Source of the DNA: Mycoplasma sp.
Lineage (GTDB): Bacteria > Bacillota_I > Bacilli_A > Mycoplasmatales > Metamycoplasmataceae
Reading direction: 5' to 3'
DNA: 64,000 nucleotides
Assembly (NCBI GenBank): GCA_024244685.1
Contig: JAAEOJ010000337.1
Coordinates: 1-64,000 of the forward strand
Below, one piece after another: positions 29,794 to 42,863 of this stretch. Positions within the stretch are counted from its first letter, which is position 1. Each line of letters begins with the position of its first letter. A program made the position numbers and the translations under genes. The notes under the pieces were generated by a model. The model did no database searches. It saw only the letters and a list, made by a program, of their open reading frames with translations, and had not been told where the DNA came from.

Positions 29794-31335
29794 ATGAAAA
29801 CTAAAATAAAAGAATATTTTCCTAAGAGTAAATTACAGTGAAAAGAATTTTTAATGTTAGCGATTCCAGTTATTGGTGGTTCACTTTTATTTGCGCTTAA
29901 TTCATTTGTTGATAATTTTATGGTTGGGCATATAAAAGGAGCTACCGCAGGATTATTTGCAGTTAATTCTTGAACTTCAATAATTATGGGTATATTTGCA
30001 GGTACATCTGCAACAGGTTCTATTTTAGTAGCGCAATTTTATTATTCTGGTAATTATGAGAAAGTTAAAGAAATAGCGAAAATAAGATTCATAATTACAT
30101 TAACTGTTGCGATTTCTTTTGCTTTTGCTTCTTGATTTGCAGGTGATGAAATGGTTAGAACTTTTTTAACCAAACCTAAAAATCAATTATCTTCACCAGA
30201 TTTTGACGCAGGACTTAATCAAGGTAAACGTTATATAAAATATATATCTTTTATGTGAATTCTTATTGCTATAACATTTAATTTAGGAAATATGTCACGT
30301 GAAACAGGAAATGCAAATTTTCCTTTTATAGCTGGTATTTTTGGCTTAATAAGTAATATAACATTAAATTATTTAACTATGAGAACAGACTCTTTTAATT
30401 GAATGAATGGTGGTTTTAGATTTGAAACGGAAGGAGCAGCTATAGCTACTATTGCAGCTAGATTGACAGTTGCAACTATAACTTTATTTCTTATAATTAA
30501 TAAAAAATTACCAATTATATTTTGACCATGAAAAATATTTGGGATTTCAAAAGAAATTCAAATTTATTTTTGGAAAAGATGAACAATATTTATTTTTACT
30601 TCATTAACAATGGTTTTTATTACAATTCGTAATAAAATTTATACAGCCGGTTATCCTTCTGGTGCTTTAACTTCTTCAACAAACCCTAATATTTCAATAG
30701 GTTCTGCAGATATGCTTGGATTAAGTTGGGCTATATTCGGTATTATTTCAGTTGTTTTTAATGCTATCAATATAATAGTCACTAAATTTGTTGGAGGAGA
30801 ATTAGGTAAAGATAATATTAAATTGGCAAAAGAAAACTCTAAAAGAATTCATGGTTTCATGCTTGTTGTAACATTACCTTTTATTTTGATTAGTATATTA
30901 GGGATAATTTTACTTCCTTATATGAGTTTTTTGCAAAATACAACAAAAGGTTTGACTGGAGTATCAAAACATACCGCTGAATTAAGAGACTCCCTTGTAT
31001 TGAAGGAGGCAAGTTTATCAATGATTGCCTTAACTTTATTTCTTCCTTGGTGAAATTGATTTGTTACATCTAAATCTTGTGCATTATCTGGTGGTAGAGT
31101 TAACCTAGTCTCTACAATAGATATTTTTACATCCGGACCTTTTTTTCTTGGTTGATTATCTTTAGTAATGATAGTAATAGCTCCACAAACGGGAATTCCA
31201 TTTTGAGTAGCTTATATTTTAGGTTTTTTAGCTGACATTCCAAGAGGGATAGCATTTATGTGAGTTTATCATAAAAAAGAATGAGCTTTTAATATTAACA
31301 AAGAAAATAATAACAAAAATCAAAAAATACAATAA
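29794..31335 (+). CDS. MATE-family multidrug/Na+ antiporter-like protein
   Basis: The 513-residue, ~12-helix protein reads through several TGA codons. The start (FLMLAIPVIGGSLLFALNSFVDNFMVGH) and the matching segment after the midpoint are characteristic of MATE transporters, which export cationic compounds with Na+ or H+. Substrate unknown. A GATAAT box at 29779-29784 suggests a leaderless start. It follows the small membrane protein by 35 nt. Confidence 0.85.
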
Positions 31336-31357
31336 AGTAATTTAAGGTATTTTTTTA
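31322..31357 (+). terminator. Terminator after the MATE gene
   Basis: AAAAAATAC (31322-31330) pairs with GTATTTTTT (31347-31355) followed by more T; the MATE stop codon lies in the loop. Confidence 0.6.
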
Positions 31358-31391
31358 TTTTTGATTAAATATAATTTATAATTTAAATAAT

Positions 31392-33257
31392 ATGTATAAA
31401 CACAAAAAAATAGAAAAAAAATGACAAAAATATTGAATTAAAAACAAAGTATTTAAAACTAGCAATAAAAATAACAAGAAATTTTATGCTCTTGATATGT
31501 TTCCATATCCATCAGGCTCAGGCTTACATGTTGGTCATCCTGAAGGATACACAGCTACAGATATTGTAGCTAGATATAAAAGGCTTAATGGATTTGATGT
31601 TTTGCATCCCATTGGTTGAGATGCTTTTGGTTTACCAGCTGAACAATATGCTTTAAAAACAGGTAATCATCCTAAAGATTTTACTCAAAAGAATATTAAT
31701 AATTTTAGAAGACAAATTAAAGAATTGGGATTTTCATATGATTATGATAAAGAGATTGACACTACAGACCATAAATATTATAAAATAACTCAATGAATAT
31801 TTAAGCAAATGTATAAAAAAGGTTTAGCTGAAATTCAAGATATAGAAGTAAATTGATGTCAAGAATTAGGTACTGTATTAGCTAACGAAGAAATAATAAT
31901 TTTAGAAGATGGAAGAAAAGTTTCTGAACGTGGTGAATTTGATGTAGTTAAAAAACCAATGAAACAATGAGTACTAAAAATAACTAATTATGCAGATAAA
32001 TTATTAGATGGTTTAAATGAAGTGAATTGACCCAAATCATTAATTTCATTACAAAAAAATTGAATCGGAAAAAAAACAGATAAAGATGGTAATACTATTT
32101 ATCATTTAAGAGATTGGATATTTGCAAGACAAAGATATTGAGGAGAACCATTTCCGGTTGTTTTTGATGAAGACAATAAAATTATTTTAATTGATGAAGT
32201 GGTTAAACTTCCTGATATGAAAGAAATTAAAACTTCAGGAAACGGAGAATCTCCATTAGCTAACAATAAAGAGTGAGTTTTCTTTGAAAAAGATGGCAAA
32301 AAATATAGAAGAGATACAAACACCATGCCTCAATGAGCTGGATCATCTTGATATTATTTAGCTTACATACTTAAAAATGATGATGGAACTTATTTAGATA
32401 TAGAATCAAAAGAAGCGAAAGAAAGATTCAAAAAATGAATGCCGGTAGATCTTTATATAGGAGGACAAGAACATGCTGTTCTTCATTTATTATATGCCCG
32501 TTTTTGACATAAAGTTTTATTTGATTTGGGTATAGTTAATACAAAGGAACCTTTTTTAAAAATTGTTAATCAAGGTATGATTTTAGGTCCTGATGGTCAA
32601 AAGATGTCTAAATCAAAGGGTAATGTCATTAATCCTGATGATATTATTGACGAATTTGGTGCTGATACTCTAAGAGTTTATGAAATGTTTATGGGTCCAC
32701 TAATAGAAACAAAATCATGATCAACAAAATCTATAAAAGGTATAAGAAAATGATTAGAACGTATTATTAGAATGTTTGATTTTGAGTATAAAATATCCGA
32801 AACTATTTCTGAATTTAATTTATTAGTTAAAGATGTCACAAAAGATATTGAAGATCTTAAATTTAATACAGCCATTTCAAAAATGATGGTTTATGTTAAT
32901 TCAGTATTTAAAAAACAAGGAACTTCAAAAGAAGAGTTAAAGGAATTTTTAATAATATTATCAGTTTTTGCTCCACATATTTCAGAAGAATTATTAGAAA
33001 AAATAGGCGAAAAACCGATTAATAATCAAAATTGACCAATATTTGATGAAAATAAAATAAAAAAACCAAAAATAATAATAGCAGTTCAAGTCTTAGGAAA
33101 ATTAAGAGCTACATTAGAATTTAATGATAAACCATCTCAAGAAGATGTAGAAAAGAAGGCTTTGGAAAATAAAAATGTCAAAAGGTTTATAGACGGAAAA
33201 AAGATAGTTAAAAAGATTTATATTTCAAATAAAATATTTAATTTTGTCATTAAATAA
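31392..33257 (+). CDS. leuS: Leucyl-tRNA synthetase lacking the CP1 editing domain
   Basis: The 621-residue class I enzyme is about 200 residues shorter than usual. Catalytic motifs are intact: HVGH (residues 46-49) and KMSKS (404-408). At ~220-236 the chain goes directly from LQKNWIGKK through DKDGNT to [17 protein letters not shown]. In ordinary LeuRS about 180-200 residues of the CP1 domain, which hydrolyses mischarged norvalyl- or isoleucyl-tRNA, lie between these blocks. Such a loss is known from Mycoplasma mobile. The anticodon and C-terminal domains remain. The -10 at 31377-31382 predicts a leaderless mRNA. Confidence 0.96.
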
Positions 33258-33271
33258 ATAATTTTTTTTAA

Positions 33272-34399
<1,128 letters not shown>

Positions 34400-34402
34400 A
34401 GT

Positions 34403-36010
34403 TTATTTTTTTATTTCATTTTGTATTCTTTCATCATTTAAATATTCATTTAATTTACCCCTAAAAAATATAGAATCTTTTTCATCTAAGTGTAATATAG
34501 TATTCGCAACTTCATTAGCAAAAGCTTTATTATAAGTTGTAAATATACAAGAAGACTTATATTCTTTAAGACCTTCTATTACAGAATCAATTGATTCTGT
34601 ATCTAAGTGGTCTAAAGGTTGATCAAGTATTAAAGCATTTGAATCACGCAACATAATAGAAGCCATCATTAATCTTACTTTTTCACCACCCGAACAAGAT
34701 TTAACTTTTTTAAAAACTGAATCAGCTGGAAATAACATTCTTCCTAAAAAACCTCTTAATTTAGGTTCATCTTCCTCTTTATCTCATTGACCCAATCATT
34801 TTAATATCTCTAAATCATTTTCAAACAAAGAAGCATTATCTATAGGAAAATAATCATGAGTTATTGTTGAACCTCATTTTACAAAACCTGAGCTAGGTTT
34901 TAAAACTCCTGCTAAAATATCTAATAATTTTGTTTTTGCAATATCATCATCACCTAGAATAACTAGCTTTTCGCCTGGTAAAATTTTAAAAGATAAATTT
35001 TGAAATAAAATTTCGTTTTTTTCATTTTTATAAGATAAATTATCTACAGTTAAAATCTCTTTTCCTGGTTCACGATTAAGACTAAATCTAATATAGGGAT
35101 ACTTTCTTGTAGAAGGTTTAATTTCATCTATAACAATTTTTTCTAAAGTTTTTTTTCTGGAAGTTGCTTGTGAAGATTTTGAGGCGTTGGCAGAAAATTT
35201 AGCAACAAAAGATTTTAATTTTTTAATTTGATCTTCTTTTTTTGTGTTTTGTTGTTTTCTTAATTCAAGAACCAATTCTGATGATTGTTTTCAAAATGAG
35301 TAGTTACCTGTAAATAGTCTTGCCTCACCAAAATCTATATCAACAATGTTTGTACATACATTATCCAAAAAATCTGAGTCATGAGAAACAACAATAACAG
35401 TATTTTCATAATTAGCCAAGAATTTTTCTAGCCAACTAATTGATTGCATATCTAAGTGATTCGTAGGTTCATCTAAAATAAGTATATCTGGTGTACCAAA
35501 CAAAGCTCTTGCAAGAAGAATTTTAACTTTTTCTCCTGATTTTAATTCTTTTAATGGTTTATTCCAAGAATCTTTCGAAATATTTAAATCTGATAATAAT
35601 TTTTGTGCTTCAGATTCAGATTCATAACCACCCAACATTGCAAATTCACCTTCTAATTCTGATGCTCTTTCACCATCTTCTTCAGAAAAATCTTCTTTTT
35701 CATATAAAGCATTCTTTTCTATCATTATTTTAAACAACTCTTTATAACCTGATATAACAACTGATGTTGCATCTAAATTGTTGAATTTAAAATGATCTTG
35801 TTCTAATACAGATATTCTTTTTCCTTTTTCTATTTTTACATTACCAGAAGTAGATTCTAAAGAACCTGAAAGTATTTTTAAAAATGTTGATTTACCAACA
35901 CCATTTGCACCTATAACACCATAAGTATTTCCTTCTGTAAATTTTAAGTTAACATTTTGAAATAATTTTTTATCACTAAAAGACATCCCTAAATTTATTG
36001 TTTCTATCAT
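34403..36010 (-). CDS. ABC-F family ATPase (YbiT/EttA-like)
   Basis: The 535-residue soluble protein has two ABC domains joined by a charged linker and no membrane segments. ABC1 is canonical (GANGVGKSTF, LKSGEKVKILLARAL, LILDEPTNHLD). ABC2 is altered: the P-loop reads GDDDIAKTKLL and Walker B ends LILDQP with Gln in place of the catalytic Glu, though SGGEKVRLMMAS remains. ABC-F proteins act at the ribosomal E site; resistance is one possible role. AAGGAGA precedes the start; a minus-strand TATAAT lies at 36035-36040. Confidence 0.9.
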
Positions 36011-36084
36011 TTTTTTCTCCTTAATTTCATATATATTATAAGAAAATTTTTCTTAATTTAAAATAAATTATTTATAATTCTTTT

Positions 36085-38619
36085 ATGTCGAAATCAATAA
36101 AAGATAAAGTACTGAATCAATCATTAGATACAATAATGTCTGATAGGTTTGGTCGTTACTCAAAATATATAATTCAAGACCGAGCTTTACCTGATGCTCG
36201 TGATGGTTTAAAACCAGTTCAACGTCGTATTTTATATGCGATGAATGATTTAGGTCTTACACATAAAAAAACATTTAAAAAATCAGCACGTATTGTTGGT
36301 GAAGTTATTGGGAAGTATCATCCTCATGGTGATTCATCAATTTATGAGGCTATGGTTCGTATGTCTCAAGATTGAAAGATTAATATGCCTCTTGTTACAA
36401 TGCATGGTAATAATGGTTCAATAGATGATGATCCTGCTGCTGCTATGCGTTATACTGAAGTTAGACTTTCAAAATTAAGTTCTGAATTATTAAGAGGTAT
36501 TAAATATAATACGGTTTCTTTTGCTCCGAACTTCGATGACTCAGAATCAGAACCAACAGTTTTACCTGCAGGATTTCCTAATTTACTAGTAAATGGAGCT
36601 AAAGGTATTGCTGCTGGTTATGCTACAGAAATGCCACCACATAATTTAGGTGAAATTATTGATGCTTCAATAGCATTTATTAAAAATAATTATATTAATT
36701 TATCTGATTTAATGAAATATGTAAAAGGTCCAGATTTTCCTACTGGAGGAATTGTACAAGGAAAAAAAGGTATTATTTCTGCTTTTGAAGTAGGTAAAGG
36801 ACGTATGATTATTAGATCTAAAGTTGAAATAAATAATTCTAAAACAAAACCATCTATAATAGTTACTGAGATTCCTTATGGAGTAATTAAATCTAAATTA
36901 GTTAGAGATATAGATGAAATAAGATTTAATAAATCTATTTATGGAATTAAAGAAGTTATTGATGAAACTGATAGAAATGGTATTCACATAAATATTAGAT
37001 TAAATCCAGAAGCAAATATAGAATTAATATTAAATTATCTATATAAAAAAACAGATTTACAAATTTATTATAATTATAATAATATTGCTATTAAAGATAG
37101 AGTTCCTAAGTTATTATCTTTATCAAATTTAATCGAAGCTTTTATAAGTCACCAAAGAAATGTTCAAACAAGTAAATTAAAATATAAACTAGATAAAGAT
37201 AAAACAAGACATGAAATAGTAACTGGTTTAGTTCGTGTTGCAGGAATTGCAGATCAAGTTATTAAGGTTATCAGAAATGCACCTGGATCTAAATCAGGTG
37301 TTGTTAAAGATTTGATTGAAAATTTTGAATTTACTCAAATTCAAGCTTCAGCAATAGCCGAATTAAGATTATATAGATTATCATCAACTGATCAAAGTAT
37401 TTATATAAAAGAAAAAATGGATTTAGAAGAAAGAATAATTTTATGTAAAAAGATTTTAAATAGTGAAGAAGAAATGAATAATTATATTATTTCTAAATTA
37501 AAAGAAATTAAAAAAGAATTTGCAACCCCAAGAAAAACACTTATTGAAACTGAGATGGCCAAAATTGAAATTAAACCAGAAGATTTAATTAAAAATGAAG
37601 ATTTATATGTTGCGGTTACAAAAATGGGTTATTTAAAATCTTTTTCTAATAGAGCATTTGAGTCAAATAATATTGTTGATTTTGGTATGAAAGAAGGAGA
37701 TTCATTAATATTCTTAGAAAAAACAAACACATTAAGCAAATTAATAGTTTTATGTGATGATGGTAAGTATATTTATATTCCTGTACATCAAATTAAAGAT
37801 ATTAAATTTAAATCAATTGGACAACACATTAATGACTTTGCATCTTTAAATCCATTATCATCTATTTTAACTGCATTTTCTATATCAAATTTCTCTTTAA
37901 AAGCAAATATTTTAATGGTTACCAAATTAGGTAAAACTAAAAGAGTTAATATTTCAGAATTTGAAACAACTAGATATAAAAAATCTTTAATTGCATTTAA
38001 GTTAACTGATGAAGATAAACTTACATCAGCTAAATTAACCAACGGAAATATGGAAGTATTAATAATATCTTCTAATTCAAAAGCTGTAAAGTATAACGAA
38101 TCAACAATACCACTACAAGGAATTAAAGCTTCTGGAGTAATAGGAATATCTTTAAATGATAACTATGTAACTGGATTAGTAGTTGCAAAAAAAGAAGATA
38201 TAATTACTCTTGCAACAAATAAAGGTGGAATAAAACGTATGTATATGAATAAAATATTATCTTCTTCACGTTCAACAAAAGGTAAAAGTTTATTTAAAGA
38301 AGTTAAATCACAATCACAAATTGTTATAGAAGGTTTTGCATCAAATCCTACATCACAAGTTTTATTTAATTCTCCAACAGAGATAACTTTACATAAAGTA
38401 AACAAAGTTGGCATTTCTGACTATAATTCAGGTTTTAGTTTAATTAAAAAAACTAAAGAGATGTATGTTCCTAAATCATTTGGCTTTGATAACTTAGATA
38501 AAAATTCAACCCTTCTTGATATTAAAAATATTTCAGATGAAGAAGCCTTTGAAAATGCTGAAAAAGAAATTGAAAAAATTTCTCAATTATCTTTAGATGA
38601 CATATTAGGTGATATTTAA
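36085..38619 (+). CDS. parC: DNA topoisomerase IV subunit A
   Basis: The 844-residue subunit A has the quinolone-determining region [12 protein letters not shown] and catalytic Tyr at ~123 ([11 protein letters not shown]). The [18 protein letters not shown] form fits ParC better than GyrA. The C-terminal beta-pinwheel is present without a clear GyrA box. No parE lies upstream; the neighbour is the divergent ABC-F gene. TATAAT at 36073-36078 ends six bases before the ATG. Confidence 0.9.
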
Positions 38620-38658
38620 AAATTGTTTTTCCATTTTTTAATAATATATAATTAAATT

Positions 38659-39459
38659 ATGTCAATAATATTTACAGATATAGATGGAACTCTTTATGGA
38701 GAAGAAAAAAAAATTCATAAAGATTTAATAGGAAACATAAAAGAAGCAAAAAATGCATCTTTTATGTTTAATATATCAACCGGAAATGGTATGTTTGATT
38801 ATATGAAGGAATTAGCATATAAATTAAAAGCTAAATATTTAATAACATCAAATGGAGCTTGTATTTATGATGTTCCAAAAAAAAAGATTATTTTTGAAGA
38901 TAAAATAGATAAAGATATTGCAAATAAAATTTTATTTAAAGCTAACAAAATGTCTATAAGTTCTAACTGATGAGATGAAAAAATTATATTTACTAATAAA
39001 TATACTTCTGAAGAATTAAAGAAGCAATGCTCAAATTCTGCTGGTTATAATTTTAAAAATATAAAATTATCAAAAGAAGTTTATAATGATATATATAAAA
39101 TAGAATTTATATCTAAAACAGAAAAAGAAATAAAACAATTAATAAAAGATATAAATTTTTATAATTTGCAAATTTCTAGAATAAGCAAATTACACATAGA
39201 AGTAACTAAAAATAATGTTTCTAAAGGAAATGCAGTATTAAGAATTTGTAAAATTCATAATGTAGATCCTAAAACAGTTATGACAATAGGTGATTCAGGA
39301 AACGATTTAAGTATGTTACAGTTAACAAAATATTCTTACGCTATGGCAAATGCTAATTCAGAAGTAAAAAAAGTAGCCAATTTAAATGCTGCTGCATATA
39401 ATCAAAATGGACTTGGATTATCAATTATTGATTATATTCATAGAAGAAAAAAATATTAA
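38659..39459 (+). CDS. Cof-type HAD-superfamily hydrolase
   Basis: The 266-residue protein has HAD motif I DIDGTL (residues ~6-11) and motif IV GDSGNDLSML, with the cap domain of Cof proteins between them. These are phosphatases of sugar phosphates or cofactors; the substrate cannot be told. Two adjacent TGA codons encode Trp-Trp near residue 105. TATAAT at 38647-38652 suggests a leaderless mRNA. Confidence 0.9.
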
Positions 39460-39478
39460 AAATAAAAAGAAGGTAAAT

Positions 39479-40810
39479 ATGACAAAAACAAATAATTTTA
39501 TTCTTAAAGGTATATTTAAAAATCAAGATATCCCAAAAGACGTTATTAAAAAAAATAATATAATTACTGAATTTATAGAAAAAAAAGAAGCTTTTATTTA
39601 TTTAGGTAGTAAAGAAGAATATTCAGTTTCTTCTTTAAGGAAAACCATTAAATCAATTTTTAATAATAATCATAGGGGTTTTACAATTGATATAAAAACC
39701 TTTATTAGCAATAAAATAACAATAAAAGAAGTTACAAAATTTATGGTAGAAGATATTGAATATCTTAAAGAAGTTGTTTGAAATAAAAAAACAAAAGAAA
39801 ATAAAAAAATAGAATCAATAATTTTTAAAAATGAAGACAAAGAAACATTAAAAGACTCTTTAATTAATATTAAATCAATAAATTGGGTTAGAAATTTACA
39901 ACAAATGCCAGCAAATGTTTTACATTCAATTAAATTTGCTCAAATAGTTAAAAATGAATTTGAAGTTAATCATAAAAATATATTTATAAAAATTTTGGAA
40001 AAATCAAAAATAAAAGAATTAGGAATGAACTTGCTTCTTTCTGTGAACGCAGGATCAAAACACGAAGCAAGAGTTGTTGTTTTAGAATATAAAGGAGATC
40101 CTTCTTCAAAAGAAAAGACTGTAATGGTTGGAAAGGGTATTACTTTTGACGCAGGGGGTTATGATATCAAAATTAATTCAGGTCTTATTGGAATGAAGTA
40201 CGATATGTCAGGAGCAGCTATAGTAGCTGGAGCAATGAAAATTATTTCTCATAAAAAACCTAAAACAAATATTTCGGCTGTAATGGTTATAACTGATAAC
40301 AAACTTTCTTTAAATTCTATAACTCCAGATTCAGTAATTAAATCTATGGATGGTAAAACAGTTGAAATCTCAGATACAGATGCCGAAGGTAGATTAGTAT
40401 TAGCGGATGGATTATCTTATGCTATTAAAGAATTAAATGCAACTAAATTAATAGATGTAGCAACTTTAACAGGAAGTGTAGTTTATCAACTTGGATCAAT
40501 TTATACAGGTATTTGAACTACTTCTAATGAAGATTTCAATATTATTAACAAAGTATCGATAAGTCAAGGTGAAGATTTATGAAGGATGCCTTTTAATGAT
40601 GCTTATTCAAAAGGAATAAAATCTTCTGATGTAGCAGATTTAATGAATTATTCATCCAAAGTAAAGCAAGATTCTCAACAAGCAGCTATGTTTTTAAAAG
40701 AATTCACTGATAAAAAACCTTTTGTACATTTAGATGTTGCAGGTACTGCTGATATAAATGGCAAACCAACTGGAGTTATGGTTAAGACTTTAGGGAACCT
40801 TTTTGTATAA
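39479..40810 (+). CDS. pepA: Leucyl aminopeptidase (M17 family)
   Basis: The 443-residue enzyme has the two-metal centre of M17: GKGITFDAGGYDIK, MKYDMSGAA and DTDAEGRLVLADGL (usually NTDAEGRL). It releases N-terminal amino acids from peptides, feeding an organism that relies on imported peptides. The ATG at 39479 follows GAAGGTAA. It lies 19 nt behind the HAD gene and may be co-transcribed. Confidence 0.94.
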
Positions 40811-40826
40811 TTAAAGGTTTTTTTTA
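40796..40826 (+). terminator. Terminator after pepA
   Basis: AACCTTT (40796-40802) and AAAGGTT (40813-40819) form a 7-bp stem followed by T-run; the pepA stop codon lies in the loop. Confidence 0.75.
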
Positions 40827-40842
40827 TTATAATTTATTCAAT

Positions 40843-41841
40843 ATGATAAATTTAAAATTTAGAAAATATATAGCTTTATACTTTGAAAAAACATCAAAAA
40901 TTATGAAAGATAAAAATAATAAAGATATAATTACTATGCAATTTTTTCAACGTTCAAATGATGTTGTTCTTTGTGGAATTAATGAAGTTTTAAGTTTATT
41001 AAAAGAAAGTACTGAATATAAAAAATATTCTATTAAATATTTACCGGAAGGATCTGTAATTAAAGAAAAAGAGGTAGTTTTAGAACTTGAAGGAAAATAT
41101 CAATACTTTGGAGCTTTAGAAGGTATTATTGATGGAATACTATCAAGGATGAGTTCAATAGCAACAAATTCTAGAAATGTAATTAAAGCTGCAGGTCAAA
41201 AAGAAGTTATTTTTTTAGGTGATCGTTCAGATCATTATATAAATCAATCAAGAGATGGTTATGCTGTAGATTTAGGCGGTATAAAAACACAAGTAACTAA
41301 AGAACAGGTATCTTTAACTAAAGGTAAAATAACAGGTACAATGCCCCATGCATTAATTCAAATGCATAAAGGTGATGTTATTGAAGCTGTTAAAGCATTT
41401 CGTAATTCTTTTCCAAATGATGATATAGCAGTTTTAGTTGATTTCAATAATAATGTAATTAATGATTCTTTAAAAATTTTAAAAGAATTTGGAGAATACA
41501 TTAAAGCGGTGCGTGTAGATACTGCACCTAATTTAGTTGATATATCTTTAGAAGGCAAAGAAGAATATGGTGTTACAAGTAATTTAATAAAATTACTAAG
41601 AAAAGAATTAGATCAAAAAGGCGGAAAACACATTAAAATAATTGTTTCTTCTGGTTTTACTTCAAAAAAGATAAAACAATTTGAAAATGAAAATACTCCA
41701 GTGGATTACTATGGAGTCGGTAGCTCAATTTTAAAAATAAATTTATCATTTACTGCTGATGCTGTTAGACTTAATAAAATAAATATAGCTAAAGTAGGTA
41801 GAAAATATAATCATTCAGATAGATTAATAAAATTAAAATAA
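40843..41841 (+). CDS. pncB: Nicotinate phosphoribosyltransferase
   Basis: The 332-residue enzyme makes nicotinate mononucleotide from nicotinate and PRPP, the entry to NAD. Recognisable blocks are QFFQRSNDVVLCG, FLGDRSDHYINQSRDGYAVDLGG, GTMPHALIQMHKGD, VDFNNNV and VSSGF. No Trp is encoded. TATAAT at 40828-40833 ends nine bases before the ATG. Confidence 0.92.
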   Translation: MINLKFRKYIALYFEKTSKIMKDKNNKDIITMQFFQRSNDVVLCGINEVLSLLKESTEYKKYSIKYLPEGSVIKEKEVVLELEGKYQYFGALEGIIDGILSRMSSIATNSRNVIKAAGQKEVIFLGDRSDHYINQSRDGYAVDLGGIKTQVTKEQVSLTKGKITGTMPHALIQMHKGDVIEAVKAFRNSFPNDDIAVLVDFNNNVINDSLKILKEFGEYIKAVRVDTAPNLVDISLEGKEEYGVTSNLIKLLRKELDQKGGKHIKIIVSSGFTSKKIKQFENENTPVDYYGVGSSILKINLSFTADAVRLNKINIAKVGRKYNHSDRLIKLK

Positions 41842-41852
41842 AAAAATTTACG

Positions 41853-41878
41853 ATACACTAGGGTAAGTTGTGTATAAT
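41853..41878 (+). promoter_or_regulatory. Promoter of the str operon
   Basis: TATAAT at 41873-41878 overlaps the right arm of ATACAC (41853-41858) / GTGTAT (41870-41875). The rpmJ promoter has the same arrangement. The transcript would carry a ~65-nt A/T-rich leader ending in GAAAGGAAA before rpsL. Confidence 0.6.
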
Positions 41879-41950
41879 AAATGAGTTATTATAAAATTTA
41901 AATTGAATATATTTTTTAAAATTTAAATAAGTTATGAAAGGAAATTAAAA

Positions 41951-42364
41951 ATGCCAACAATAAACCAATTAGTAAATCAAGGTCGCAAGTCAAAAGTTTC
42001 AAAAACTAAAGCTCCAGCACTTAATGTCGGTTATAACTCTTTAAAAAAGAGGCCTACAAATACAACCGCACCATTCAAACGTGGAGTATGTACTCGTGTA
42101 GCAACTATGACACCTAAAAAACCTAATTCAGCTTTACGTAAATATGCTAGGGTTAAATTATCAAATGGAATGGAAGTGACAGCTTATATTCCAGGTGAAG
42201 GACATAACCTTCAAGAACACTCAGTAGTATTAATTCGTGGAGGTCGTGTTAAAGATCTTCCTGGAGTTAGATATCATATTGTAAGAGGTACACAAGATAC
42301 AGCAGGAGTAAATGGTCGTAATCAATCAAGATCAAAATATGGTACAAAGAGACCTAAGAAATAA
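41951..42364 (+). CDS. rpsL: 30S ribosomal protein S12
   Basis: The 137-residue S12 has [13 protein letters not shown], the streptomycin-site loop [15 protein letters not shown] and [16 protein letters not shown]. It controls decoding accuracy. It is the first gene of the str operon rpsL-rpsG-fusA; tuf is not adjacent to fusA here. Confidence 0.97.
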   Translation: MPTINQLVNQGRKSKVSKTKAPALNVGYNSLKKRPTNTTAPFKRGVCTRVATMTPKKPNSALRKYARVKLSNGMEVTAYIPGEGHNLQEHSVVLIRGGRVKDLPGVRYHIVRGTQDTAGVNGRNQSRSKYGTKRPKK

Positions 42365-42379
42365 GAGAATGGAGATAAA

Positions 42380-42850
<471 letters not shown>

Positions 42851-42863
42851 GGAGATATTAATA

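Noticed and set aside
31392-33257. leuS as a damaged gene or assembly deletion
   Set aside because: The frame is continuous, the junction linker is short and tidy, both catalytic motifs are intact, and the same loss is known in M. mobile.
36085-38619. Assignment as gyrA
   Set aside because: The segment around the catalytic Tyr and the lack of a clear GyrA box in the C-terminal domain fit ParC better; without gyrA for comparison some doubt remains.
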